A stretch of DNA of 17,523 bases from NCBI GenBank assembly GCA_027577415.1, contig JANBQS010000457.1:1-17523 (forward strand). The letters are read 5' to 3'. Source of the DNA: Coemansia sp. RSA 922. Lineage: Eukaryota; Kickxellomycota; Kickxellomycetes; Kickxellales; Kickxellaceae. A program made the translations under genes and the position numbers. How positions within the stretch are numbered: position 1 is the first letter of the stretch; the number at the start of each line of letters is the position of its first letter. Below, piece by piece: positions 1-10,100 of the stretch. The notes under the pieces are model-generated. The model searched no databases and had not been told where the DNA came from. It worked only from the letters and a program-made list of their open reading frames with translations.

Positions 1-19
1 CTCTCCAGATCGATATTGC

Positions 20-25
20 AATAAA
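20..25 (+). terminator. possible poly(A) signal of a gene left of the window
   Basis: An AATAAA hexamer lies at the left edge with no gene before it inside the window. It could be the 3' processing signal of a plus-strand gene that ends upstream. A single hexamer in AT-rich DNA is weak evidence. Confidence 0.25.
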
Positions 26-386
26 GTATTGCCTCTCAGGCTGTCACTTTACATCACCGGGCATGAGTTACGAGCACTACCCTTAGTGCTAGCACCCAGC
101 CATTATTCCACGCTTGATTAAATTCCTTGTCATATCGACCAGCATCCCCACTTCCCCGGCCTTGTCCTCCCCACGCTGGCCTCAATATATCAAACCCCGC
201 AAATTAGTGGAGCATCAAGCGCATTCTCCGGAGAACGAAAAAAAAAACAGTGCATGGCTGCCGACAACTTTATATACCCCGTTAGTCTCCCAGATGTTTG
301 GCCGGCTCTATCCTTGCGCTCTCTCATTTACCTTTTTTTTATATTTCTTACCGACAATTAGGACTTGATACATTGCGAATATCAGT
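26..386 (+). promoter_or_regulatory. upstream region and promoter of the velvet gene
   Basis: This stretch holds no convincing gene; its only open frame lacks an ATG at its start and has no coding character. It contains an A-tract near 239-248, a TATATA element at 271-276 and a T-tract near 332-340, the usual make-up of a fungal promoter. TATATA lies 116 bp before the chosen ATG, which would leave a 5' leader of roughly 80 nt. A short upstream ORF (294-368, 24 codons plus stop) begins about where transcription should start and ends 18 nt before the main ATG. Confidence 0.5.
271..276 (+). promoter_or_regulatory. TATA box of the velvet gene
   Basis: TATATA is followed by a C-run and lies 116 bp upstream of the ATG at 387. 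Position and sequence fit a core promoter; no other TATA-like site lies closer to this gene. Confidence 0.45.
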
Positions 387-2373
387 ATGAGTCAAGGATC
401 ATGTCTGACGAGCGATAACCTCCAGCTCTTATGTTCGGCAGCCTCGGTAGCTGCCGGTGTGTTAAAGTAAGTAGTGTCAGAAGAGCTTACTACCATGCAC
501 TTTCATCTCGATTTTAGATGATGGATGGCTAATATCCCGTGCTTCAATTGCTTGTAGCTTTCCATCACAGCACTATGAGCTTATCATCCGCCAGCAGCCC
601 GAAAGATCTCGCGTAGGAAGCATAAGCGAAAAGAGTAAGTGCGTCCACAACAGACCTTGGAACACTATTGCATTGTTGGCATTTATCGCTGATTGGATAT
701 ACGCGCTGTCTGTGATCAATATTGAATTAAGCATATGTAGTGGACAGACGGCCAATCGATCCTCCGCCAATTATCCAACTTATCAAACACGACAGCATGG
801 ACCCACTCTCTAACGCCTACACAGTAAGCCCGGCGTTCATAATGCAAGTGATGCTGATGGACGAGGCTGGCAAGACTCCCTTGCGCCAGATCAAAGGGCA
901 CCAGGCAGCCGCTATGGCTGGCGCATTGGTATCTCCGCTTCACACCCTGCGAGATATGACTGGCTCGCAGGGCGCGTACTTTGTTTTTAGCGATCTCAGT
1001 GTCCGCATAGAGGGCTCCTTTCGCCTTCGCTTTGAGCTGTATGAAATGGAAGGGTAAGTGTGGTGAAGTATGTGTGCGGGTCGCGAGTAGTATCCAATTA
1101 ATGTACTAACTGTAAAAGCTTGCCTATGAGCATTTCGCTATCCACTTTGATATCGTTTCTAGAGATACGGTCCACCATCGCGCTTCCGCTCTGTCGGGTG
1201 TATTTTCTGTCTACTCTCCAAAGCGCTTTCCTGGGATGATGGGTAAGGTTTTGATATTGCATTTGGCATTGCTGCCACCTAGACAAGCTCTTATACTAAA
1301 CAACGTACTCTGTTGATGTAGAGTCAACGCCGCTATCCAAGCTGTTTGCCGAACAAGGGCTGCGCATTCGTATAAGGACTGAGGCTGGTACCAAGAAGCG
1401 AGGCAAAAAGTCGCTCGCCGACGAGGGCTTTGGAGCTACCATCCCTGCCAAGCGCGTCAAGCGCAATGACAGCGATAGCCAACAGCACTTTGAAGTGGGG
1501 CGGACAATGTTTACCCGCATTAACGCATCGACCTCTGGCTCGCCGCAAGCGACGTCTCTGGCCCGTAGTCTGCTCACTAGTGCCACAACTGCCGGATCAT
1601 CCAACCCGGGACTTTTGATCTTCCACCATGATCCGTTCTCCGTGTACCGCAACGAAAACGAGAATATGGCGGCTGACGGTCAGCGCCAGTGCTACCAGGC
1701 CAAGACTGTGTTTGGGCTTGACGGGGACTACTACCACAAGCAGCTTAGCAACTCGCACTCATCTCCCATCAACGATATGAAGACACATCACCACACATTG
1801 GACCTCAGCGACATGGCAGCCGTGGCCCTGCTCGATAGCTTGAGCGGTGGCAACATTATGGGCAATTCAGCCAAGCAAGTGTCTCCGCCGACAGTGTCAG
1901 ACGTGGATATATCGCAGCTCTTAGCACCCTCCAGTATCGGGCTATCGCAACAACAGCATTCTCAGAGTCCGTTTGCATCGATGCCTGTTGGTGCAGGGTT
2001 CAACATGGGGACGCCGTATTCTAATTATCGCGTCACCTCCGCACACGCCACTGGATACCAGGACAACCAGTTTACTGCGGCTGTTACCGCGTGTGGTGCG
2101 CAGAACGCTCTCTATCCGCCAAACTCTTTCATGAACATTGCCGCTCGACTACATCCACCGCTGCGCTCCTCTGCCAGTTCTGGCTCCGGTGGTCTGATAC
2201 TGTCTCAGATGCCTCAAAGGCTATACAGTTCCCAGATACGAACTGCTAGCAACGCCAGTAGCAGCAACAGTGATAGCTGTCTTGGTTTGGATCTTGCGTT
2301 CTCTCAGTCAGCTCAAGGGAGTATCTTGCAAACAAGCCGACAAGAGGATGCATGGAGCGGCGCATTTGCATAG
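387..2373 (+). CDS. velvet-domain transcription regulator (VosA/VelC-like)
   Basis: This nuclear regulator of fungal development and secondary metabolism belongs to the velvet family, whose fold resembles the Rel-homology DNA-binding domain. Reconstructed exons are 387-466, 558-634, 741-1053, 1163-1242 and 1322-2373, which join in frame to 533 codons plus stop; all introns are GT-AG. The velvet domain covers about residues 31-206. Seen motifs are HYELIIRQQPERSR (32-45), DRRPIDPPPIIQL (54-66), VYSPKRFPGMMEST and LFAEQGLRIRIR. The D-P-P-P-I-I-Q-L form matches, from memory, VosA/VelC more than VelB. Basic clusters KKRGKK (208-213) and KRVKR (227-231) form a likely bipartite NLS. The remaining 300 residues are a Ser/Gln/Asn-rich, probably disordered tail. 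The start at 387 is the first ATG that splices into the domain in frame; no experimental support exists. The gene converges with the MoaD gene. Confidence 0.92.
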
Positions 2374-2416
2374 CGAATATGAGCTCTCTTTATGCTCTCC
2401 AATGTATATTACCAGC

Positions 2417-2422
2417 AATAAA
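2417..2422 (+). terminator. poly(A) signal of the velvet gene
   Basis: AATAAA begins 44 nt after the velvet stop codon, within the 86-bp gap before the convergent MoaD gene. Position fits a fungal 3' processing signal. Confidence 0.55.
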
Positions 2423-2459
2423 AACATAAAAGTACAACATTGTGACACCTTGGAAGTAT

Positions 2460-2729
2460 CTAGCCGCCGCTGACGGGCGGAATAATGGCCACTGTGTCCA
2501 TGTCTTTAATCTCGATACTCGCCATATCGTCCTTGTCGCAATATCTCTCGTTCAGCGCTATCATGGCTGACTCTAGAACAGGCTTCATCTCGGGGTATGT
2601 GGCCTTGATGCACTCTATCGCCGATGCCAGTGTGGCTGGCTGCTCGTCAGCAATTTGAAGTGCCTCGAACGGCTTGTCTTGCGCTGCGTCGCGCGCTGAG
2701 GCAAAGTAAAGAGCCTTGAATTCAACCAT
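2460..2729 (-). CDS. molybdopterin synthase small subunit (sulfur carrier, MoaD/MOCS2A type)
   Basis: This small ubiquitin-fold protein donates sulfur from a C-terminal thiocarboxylate to precursor Z (cPMP) in molybdenum cofactor synthesis, working with the large subunit (MoaE/MOCS2B) after activation by an MOCS3/Uba4-type enzyme. The product starting at MVEFKALYFASARDAAQ is 89 aa, close to human MOCS2A (88 aa), and ends in VAIIPPVSGG, the diagnostic Gly-Gly tail. The upstream frame stays open to an in-frame ATG at 2801, adding 24 residues with no family resemblance; I chose the inner ATG because it matches family length and start. The gene lies tail to tail with the velvet gene and divergently from the zinc-finger gene. 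Its presence implies that the fungus makes Moco for enzymes such as sulfite oxidase or nitrate reductase, none of which are in the window. Confidence 0.92.
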   Translation of the reverse strand: MVEFKALYFASARDAAQDKPFEALQIADEQPATLASAIECIKATYPEMKPVLESAMIALNERYCDKDDMASIEIKDMDTVAIIPPVSGG

Positions 2730-2918
2730 TAAATATATAAATTTAGGAAAGTGAACCTGAGAGAGAACACAACTAATCAAGCCAGCGCGCATCATACCCA
2801 TGATTAAGTGGGTTATTTGATGTGAGGGCCACCTCAGACACGACAGCCCTTGTCTCCCTTGACTCGAAATATTTCGTATTCTTTGATTGCAAAGGCTAAT
2901 TATCTTCCACTTCCAAAT
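2730..2918. promoter_or_regulatory. divergent promoter region between MoaD and NIPA/Rsm1 genes
   Basis: This 189-bp gap between two divergent start codons must hold both promoters. It contains an AT-only tract with TATATA near 2731-2745, which touches the MoaD start codon and so is too close to be the TATA box for that start. An in-frame upstream ATG for MoaD lies at 2801. No TATA box is evident for the plus-strand gene. Confidence 0.5.
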
Positions 2919-4517
2919 ATGTCTGCGCCGTCTACGAGAGAATTGACCAAGCGAAGGGTAGACACTGCACTGTCAGCCCTCTCACCAAAAAGACCGCGTC
3001 AAAGCGCAGCGTCCTTGTCTCGGCGTGCGAGTGTGGCGAATACAGACGGCAACACGGACAAATTTCGACCGTGGAGTCGCGAAGATTTACTCGCCCGAAT
3101 TGCCACATACAAAATACACACTTGGCTCGTGCAGTCGCCGCGTCTGAGCCCCGTAAAGTGTGCACGAAACGGATGGATCAATATAGACTGCGGTACGCTG
3201 AAATGCCCCCAGTGTGCGGCGAAGCTTATTGCCGAGCTGCCTGATGACCTGACTGGCAGTGAGGAGATTCGGTGGATCGAGCGCTTGAACCAGATGCTAC
3301 AGAGCTCGCATAACGCTAAATGCTCATGGAGAGGCCATGAGTGCTCCGAAAGCATATATAGTATTCCACTGGCCACGTCCCAAGAGACGGTCGATGATGT
3401 TTGTCGACATGCCGCTGACCTTTTAGCCTTTGCTGGTCTGCTACCAGTTACTGAGCACCCACTCAGCTCATTCCAGAGTGGACTGTTGCGAGATTTTCGG
3501 CGCAAAGTAATAGCTCTCTATGGCGAAAAGAGCGAGAACGAGACGCCACCCGGAGATGGCGATGTCACTTCGGCCCTGGTACTGGCGTTGTTTGGCTGGC
3601 GCACAGACCGTTGTATGCCCCGGCCGGCCATCAAGTGCGAATTGTGCTTCCGCTCGGCTGGCCTGTGGCTGTTTCAAAGTGTAAGCAGTTCACGCACTGG
3701 AACTACACATGATACTACTAGCGGACAAAGCGAAGCGCAGCCCTTTAACGCCGTTGATGAGCACCGGTCCTTTTGCTACTGGGCGCACGGATCAGCCGCT
3801 ACACCTGAGCAGTCAAACAGTGCGGGGGCCAACTCAATTGCGAATTCTGCTAGCGCAGTGCCTGGCTGGCAAAAGACGATTGCATCTATTTTGCGAGCGA
3901 AAACCATGAGCAACGAAAATAATGGCAGCCCAAGCGAGTCCAGCAGCGACGCTGGCGAGACTAGCAGCGGGACTGATGAGGATGGCGGTGGTCTGGGCGA
4001 GGCCAGGAATAGAGCCGGCGTTGGCCAAGACGACGCCATGTTTAAGCGACTCAAGCCATTTAATATATCGGCGATATCGGCGGCGGCAGAGGCATTTGGC
4101 ATTCCGTTCAGCATGGCCTTGTTAGCTCGGGCGACAAAAAAGCTGGCGCTAATGACGGGCGCTGCCGAGTCTTCGCCTCACTCATCAGTTCTGTTGACGG
4201 CGCCTATCGACGAGCACTCTGGATTTGACTTTTTGGACGACTCTCTGCTTGTCGGGGCGCACTCTGACTGGGAGTCTGACGGGCCGCCTGAAGCCGGGAT
4301 GGGTGGCGATGCGAGTCATGCGACAGAGCCGGTCAATGGAGAAGACGATGATGGGATTGCGTCGTCCATCGATACTAGCGGTCTGGCATCGCTCTTAGGC
4401 GACAGCTCACTGGCCAGTGCGCTAGAGGATCCAGCACAGGCGCAGGCCATTCTGGAGTATGTAAAGAATCTGCTCAGAGCCAAGAACCAAGCCAACTCAG
4501 CTTCAGAGAACCGCTAA
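2919..4517 (+). CDS. C3HC zinc-finger protein, NIPA/ZC3HC1/Rsm1 family
   Basis: Members of this family are nuclear: human ZC3HC1 and yeast Pml39 are nuclear-basket components, and S. pombe Rsm1 is linked to mRNA export. The single-exon product is 532 aa. KRPR (24-27) is a probable NLS. Module 1 has C81 in CARNGW, C96-x2-C99, H131-x3-C135-x-W. Module 2 repeats the pattern with C240-x2-C243 (then SAGLW), H282-x3-C286-x-W288. Both sets of zinc ligands look complete, as expected for the zf-C3HC and Rsm1 domains. The C-terminal half is Ser/Gly/Asp/Glu-rich with a predicted helical, hydrophobic stretch around 395-425 (AISAAAEAFGIPFSMALLAR), and is probably disordered elsewhere. ATG 2919 is the first ATG in the frame; upstream in-frame codons lack one. 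The protein's partner, a Tpr/Mlp nucleoporin, is known for the family and not shown here. Confidence 0.9.
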   Translation: MSAPSTRELTKRRVDTALSALSPKRPRQSAASLSRRASVANTDGNTDKFRPWSREDLLARIATYKIHTWLVQSPRLSPVKCARNGWINIDCGTLKCPQCAAKLIAELPDDLTGSEEIRWIERLNQMLQSSHNAKCSWRGHECSESIYSIPLATSQETVDDVCRHAADLLAFAGLLPVTEHPLSSFQSGLLRDFRRKVIALYGEKSENETPPGDGDVTSALVLALFGWRTDRCMPRPAIKCELCFRSAGLWLFQSVSSSRTGTTHDTTSGQSEAQPFNAVDEHRSFCYWAHGSAATPEQSNSAGANSIANSASAVPGWQKTIASILRAKTMSNENNGSPSESSSDAGETSSGTDEDGGGLGEARNRAGVGQDDAMFKRLKPFNISAISAAAEAFGIPFSMALLARATKKLALMTGAAESSPHSSVLLTAPIDEHSGFDFLDDSLLVGAHSDWESDGPPEAGMGGDASHATEPVNGEDDDGIASSIDTSGLASLLGDSSLASALEDPAQAQAILEYVKNLLRAKNQANSASENR

Positions 4518-4676
4518 GACCACATCATCGGATTCTCGTGCCCATATCAAGGTCCTATGCTCTGGCGAATAGAACAATATTTTCATTGATTGGTGGTAGG
4601 CTAGTAGCTGAAATGTCAACATCTCGCACTACTATCTGACCGATATAACATCCAACTATCTTTTTTTTTTTTGCCA
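4518..4676 (+). promoter_or_regulatory. short intergenic region upstream of ALG1
   Basis: Only 159 bp separate the zinc-finger stop from the ALG1 start on the same strand. No canonical AATAAA is present. There is a T12 run at 4661-4672, four bases before the ALG1 ATG, and an upstream ATG at 4613 opening an eight-codon ORF. No exon encoding a membrane segment can be found here. Confidence 0.45.
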
Positions 4677-6677
4677 ATGAAATCAAAGAGCAGCAGCAGC
4701 AGCAAGGCTCGCCAAAGGAAAGCCAATCGTGGCAGCATCGCTGAAACCAACGTCAGAGGTGCGGGGCAAAGAGTAGCCGTGCTTGTACTAGGTGACATTG
4801 GACGGTCGCCGCGCATGCAGTACCACGCGCTATCGCTGGCCAAGGCGGGGCATTCAGTTGACCTTATTGGATACCCAGGCTCGACTCCGATGGAGGGCAT
4901 CCTGGCATCGCCTAATATAACTATCCGACACCTACCGACGCCACCTCAGCCGCCACCGTCGGCTCCACGCGTCCTGTTCTATCTGTTTGCTCCCCTCAAG
5001 GTGGTGTACCAGCTGGTAGTGCTGTTTTGGACGATTTTGGCCACGATTAAGCGTCCTGATTTCATCCTAGTACAGGTATGTAGTGTACTAGGTCTTGTCA
5101 TTGATAAGGTGTTGGCTGTTCTATGAATTGTTGGTAATATTGTCCATTGTTTGCTTGAGTAGAACCCTCCGACTATCCCAACGCTCCTGGTGGCTCGCGT
5201 CTGCGCGGCAATCACCAGAGCTAGACTTGTCATCGACTGGCACAACTACGGATATACGATACTCGGATTAAAGCTGGGACCCGACCACCCCGTAGTGTCC
5301 TTGGCGCGCAGGCAAGTGTATACAAATCCTTTAATCAGAGATACACTGCGGAGACACCATTGCTAACTTGTAGAGATCAGATCTACTTTTATGCGTAATT
5401 CTGGAATTTTATTTGGCAATAGGTTTGAGCAATGCTTTGGCAAGTCGGCATATGCGCACTTGTGTGTCACTGATGCAATGGCCTCGGACCTGCGAAGCAA
5501 CTGGGGCGTCAGGTATGTTTTGAACAAATAATTTTTTAATCTATGCGCCTGTGTGGGCATTGTTGTCTCGCGCGCAGTTTCTACGCTCTGTTCTGCATAG
5601 TAGCGGGCAATTTAGAACTTCAAAGTTGGAGGGGAGGTTGACATCGTTGCTAATTTTACACTTTGTTGCAACCTGTCAACAACAACGCGCACGCTATAGT
5701 GGCAAGCTAATTGTGCTTCACGACAAGGCGCCACGGCACTTCCGACGCCTGGATACAGCAGAGATCCACAAGGTAAGAAACAGATGCGCTGCACTGCTTG
5801 TATTTTTTTTTGGGCCACAGCGCAAATATATGCATCAGCGCGTACTGACGATTTGCGCTACGTCACTTGTGCACATCTGCTTCATTGTTGCATTAGCTCT
5901 GGACGCGGCTTCTGGCCGACTCGCACTTTTCTCAGCTGCTATTGCACACAAGCGACGGAGCAGGCGCTGTCGAGTCTTTGCTGACCAGCCGCCACAAGGA
6001 CGGAACAGTGTCAATGCGCAAGGACAGGCCGATGCTGGTTGTCAGCAGCACTAGCTGGACAGCCGATGAGGACTTTTCCATTCTACTGGAGGCGCTGGCA
6101 CTATACGACGAGGCAGCCATTGTGCTGAAATCTCAGGGCGAGCGCTTGCGGCGCCTGGTTGTTCTCATAACCGGCAAGGGCCCCCTTCGCGGCTTTTACG
6201 AGAGCGAAATAGCTAGGCTGCAGCTCGGCAGTGTGAGCATTGTCACAGCATGGCTGTCCGCCGAGGATTATCCACTACTGCTGGGCTCAGCGGACTTGGG
6301 CATTTCGCTACACACATCGTCGTCAGGACTGGACTTGCCGATGAAGGTCGTGGACATGCTGGGATGCGGTGCGCCAGTGTGCGCCTACAAGTTCTCATGG
6401 TAAGTCCGAGCAATCTCCGCGATTTCAACGCAAGGTCGTTTGGCTTGAATTGCAGTACTAAAATGATTTACTCTACTGTAGCATCCACGAGCTTGTTACT
6501 GGCGACAACGGGCTTGTTTTCAGCTCCGCTCCCGAGCTGGCTCTTCAGATCCAAGACCTGGCTGCTCAGCTGAGCTACCCGGATGGACGCTACAGCCGGC
6601 TGCTGCAGGGAGCTGCGCAATTCCGCAAAATCGATTGGGACACGCACTACACGCGAGCGCTGGAGCTATTCCAGTAG
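4677..6677 (+). CDS. ALG1: chitobiosyldiphosphodolichol beta-1,4-mannosyltransferase (ALG1)
   Basis: ALG1 adds the first mannose from GDP-Man to dolichol-PP-GlcNAc2 on the cytosolic face of the ER, the step that starts the core mannose part of the N-glycan precursor. Exons are 4677-5075, 5163-5311, 5423-5512, 5700-5772, 5897-6399 and 6482-6677, which join in frame to 469 aa (human 464, yeast 449). Hallmarks seen are [19 protein letters not shown] (38-56), QNPPTIPTL (133-141), [13 protein letters not shown] (158-170), [30 protein letters not shown] and [20 protein letters not shown] (376-395), the GT-B family 33 donor-site region. A hydrophobic stretch at about 99-121 is the usual internal membrane-associated helix. 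Unusual points: intron 2 is GC-AG, and the N-terminal transmembrane anchor typical of the family is replaced by a Ser/Lys/Arg-rich 33-residue lead. Confidence 0.95.
5312..5422 (+). other. GC-AG intron in ALG1
   Basis: The donor reads AG|GCAAGT and the acceptor AATAG|G. Splicing joins AG+G into an Arg codon and gives SLARRFEQCFG, which matches ALG1 length and pattern with no gap. The nearest GT donor, four bases downstream, puts an immediate stop in frame. GC donors with an otherwise perfect U1 match are the known minor class of U2 introns. Confidence 0.8.
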
Positions 6678-7100
6678 CAGTGTGTATGTTTGTACTATGA
6701 GCTAGCACTGATTCTGCATGGTCATCACCCCCAACTGACGTATGCTCTCCCCAATCGCACTGGTGTTGAGTCTGGTCGTGCATGAGCAAACCACTCATTG
6801 CTTCAAGCTCGCGAATACATTTTAGCTTCAAGTTCATGCACGCAGCTTGCCTGCCATTATGTTCACCATTTTAGGCTGCTCACGTCCTCCCTGATTTTCC
6901 TTCCCCTTTTTTTTTCTGTTGCTAAAACTCTAGCATAGACCCACTTGCTTTCTCTGATCTTCACTTTATCTACTTTTTTCTCCCTCTCTTTATCACTCCT
7001 GCAGTTGTGTATCTGCTTATCAATCCCTCTTGGTCTGACTATCCGTGTCGCGTTCATTCGTGTCGGACCCAGAAAAATACACCACCCCCCTCGTGTGCTA
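6678..7100 (+). promoter_or_regulatory. ALG1 3' region and TSC2 promoter/leader
   Basis: These 423 bp hold no gene. The left part is the ALG1 3' UTR without a canonical AATAAA. It includes TGACGTA (6736-6742), resembling a half CRE/ATF site, and a 9-bp inverted repeat (6777-6785 with 6834-6842). The right part (6889-7010) is strongly pyrimidine-rich, including T9 at 6907-6915 and CT runs, typical of a fungal promoter and 5' leader. The open frame running through the CT-rich part has no ATG before 7101. Confidence 0.5.
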
Positions 7101-10100
7101 ATGAGTGACGGAGAGAGCTCTGCCCAGAGCAAAAGCAAGAGTACTTTACAAAACCTCCTTCGCAATGTCATTCTCAACCCCTTTTCCAACGACAACAGGA
7201 GCGCCACTTCATCGAGCAGAGGCATAGCCAGAGCGGGCACAACCAATACCGCCACTGCGCATTCGTCTATGAATTTGCTCACTGCCGAGCAGCAACCGTC
7301 GCCGCCTGTGGGAGCGTATTTGCATGCTGCGGCATCGGAAGACAACTCGGTAATACCATCAGACGAGGTGTCGGCTGACCAAGAGCCTGCCGACGCTTTG
7401 ACGCTTTTCCAAAAGCATGCTATTATAGCGGATTTAGATGCGACACTTGATGCTCGGCTGTTCGCCTTGGAGGCCCTGGTGGACGAGCTCAAAGGTAGGC
7501 GTGTCGTCAATATCGCCGAGTTTTGGCGCGCCCTGAGCGGCACTGTTGACAATGCCTTCGACAATACCAACGAGGGTGAGGAGAGCGTGGCAATGGACGG
7601 TGGTCGAGGGGTGGTTATGCGCGTGCTAATCCTTAGAGTCATTGAGGTGATTGCCAGCCAAAAACCTGACGAGGCCTGCTTTTGCGGCGAAGGCTTGGCT
7701 CAGACACGCGAAGAGATGCTGACGGTGCTTGCTTTGGCTGATGGGTGGCGCGAGGTATCGATAGCGCTGCAGTGTGTCGTGTGGCTCTCGAACAATGCGC
7801 AAAACCTCCCAGGCGATCTCAATGCCTGGCTTGAGCGTGCAGGGAAGTGGGTTAACCTGATTGCGATCTGTTACTACTCAGATGAGCTAATTGGAGAACC
7901 GCCCGAGAGTCTCTCTATCGCCCTGACAGCTTCTATCGAATTCTTGTCGCGTATCATCAGCACTGAGTATCCGCTCCTCGACCCCAAAAGTGTCTCCAGC
8001 GTCGCCCTTGATCTGTTCAAACAAGTCACAAAGACTCGGCCCGTCAACGTCGATGGCAATGAGGAAGTTGCGTGGGTTTGGACGGGGGTTGATCATATCT
8101 ACGGCATGCTGCATCTGCTAAAGATGGTCATCAAGTACGGTGCGCTGACGCAGGAGGAGTTGAGCGTTGGAATCTTTCTCCTGTGCACTGCAGTTAACAT
8201 TCCGAGCTGTAAGGATATCTGCTGCGAGATTGTGTACACGCTGTTTACGTCTTGCTACATGCGCGACACTCTGCTCTCTATGAACGACATCTTGAGCACG
8301 GGCAATACGGCGCTCAATACGCGACACATCCAGGGCACACCATCGATGACGCCATATGAAGCCGCAGTCAACGGCATTGTCTATTACATTACGCAGGTTA
8401 TGGACACTGGGCCTACTGGATTTCAGTTTAGCCTGCGCACGGGCAATTGCCTGCCAGTCCTCGACAAGGCCACTCAGTGCATGCACCCCGGAGTTCTTCG
8501 GTTGACATTCCCCTATTTGTGCAAAGTGGTCAATGACGATCGCGCCGAGTCGATGCTTCCCGATGACTGGAATGCAGTGCTGTCCATTCTCACGACCACT
8601 GTCGATTGCCGGCTAACCGACATGCTCGAGGACGATGGCAGTGATGCAGCAAAGGCACCCGCGCTTACGCCCCTCTACGATTGCGCTCTGCAGTCCGTGG
8701 TTGACTTTTTCACCCGAAGCAGCTCTCCAGCGCCCGCCGTGCTCGTCAAGCTCTTATTCAAGACGCGGGAGGCATTGTCCGACAAGGCCGCCCTAAGCAT
8801 GCTGCGCTTTATCGAGACTAGTGGTAGCTTGCGTCCCGGCGCCATGAATTGGACCATGCAGCTAGAGGAGCTCATGCACGTGTACTATTTTGACCGCTCG
8901 CGCTCGATCGAATTGCGACGCTACATGGCGCGACTGTGTGCAGCCGCGTATAACGAGGCCGCGGAGGTGTCCATGGCTGACTTTGGTATGATGCCGATTG
9001 TCATGTCGGCTCTAGCGCAGCTCCATCATGAAGTTGACGATGAAGTGGTCAGCAGCGTGCTGGAGATGCTATCTACTCTACTCAGGAGAACGAAGGACTC
9101 GGCAGCGTTTCGTGATACGCTTCAGCGTGCGGCAATGGCAGCGATTGAGCCCGAGTATAGCCGTGCTATTATGAAACCCCCGCAGACTAAGGAAGCTTCA
9201 CAGTCTGGCAGTGGCGCGGGTGATACTTCCCTGGCCTTCCTCGGCTCCCAGCAGCAATCCACAGACACCTCGTCGCCATCCGTGCCCGCCGACGAGGTTT
9301 TGCAGTGCAAGGACGAGCGCGAATTTGCCAGCTACCATCGCGTCACTCGCACGGTTAGTTGCTTGCTCGAGGTTCTTAAATGGCGCATCACCATTACGGA
9401 TATTTCCAGCGACGAGAGGTATGCGCAGCATGGTGCGGACTCGGTCGAGCTCACCAACCGCCTACTCGATCTACTAGAGTCAAGGCACACGTTTCCCTCA
9501 GTCCAGCGCGATATTCTGTCCCTGTTTCTGCGCCTTCATGTCGACTCGAGTTTGAAGCTGTATGTCATGGATCCGGATCAGGACACCGTTATGGACCAGC
9601 GAGTCAGTCTTCACGAGAGTGCGCGACTGAGACTAGCTCACCCAAAGGACGGTGATGGTGACAAAACCCTGTCTGGCGCGCGAGCTGAGGCCGAGCTGTT
9701 TCCGATTAAGCGCTACGTCGCCATCTTGAAGATCCTGCTCAAGACCAACGCCGACATTGACACGTACTACGCACTGTGTGGCGGTCTGACAATACAGCTT
9801 GGGAATACGTATCTCTTTGATGTTTGTCCCAAGGAGACGCTGCAGCTGGTTCGTTTCTTGGTAGAAGAGCTCAGGTCAATCTCGTTAAGGTACAGCAAAG
9901 GACCAGATATACCGCTGTTGCCTGCGGATAAGGATACGATATCGGCGTGCACGTATGAGCTGCTCATTTGTACAATGCACTACAAGTCACTGCTTACGCG
10001 TGAACATCAAGGTTTGCTCATTGCGGCCTTTACGGACGGGCTGATTATGGCCTTGGGTGCCTGGGCTACGCCGAGAATCTGCCTTCATGCTCTCACGGTC

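Noticed and set aside
114..368. 84-codon plus-strand ORF
   Set aside because: It starts at a non-ATG codon, crosses the A-tract and TATA box and has no coding character.
2999..3505. 168-codon minus-strand ORF
   Set aside because: It is antisense to the zinc-finger module of the NIPA/Rsm1 gene.
5374..5394. 21-nt microexon within ALG1 intron 2
   Set aside because: It would keep the frame, but it inserts seven residues where ALG1 proteins align without a gap, and it would require a following intron of only 28 nt.
6945..7100. N-terminal extension of TSC2 with a hydrophobic, signal-like start
   Set aside because: There is no ATG in frame before 7101; the hydrophobic residues come from translating a CT-rich leader.
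6863..7642. 259-codon minus-strand ORF
   Set aside because: It is antisense to the TSC2 N-terminus and its CT-rich leader, with low-complexity Ser/Leu content; a shadow of TSC2.
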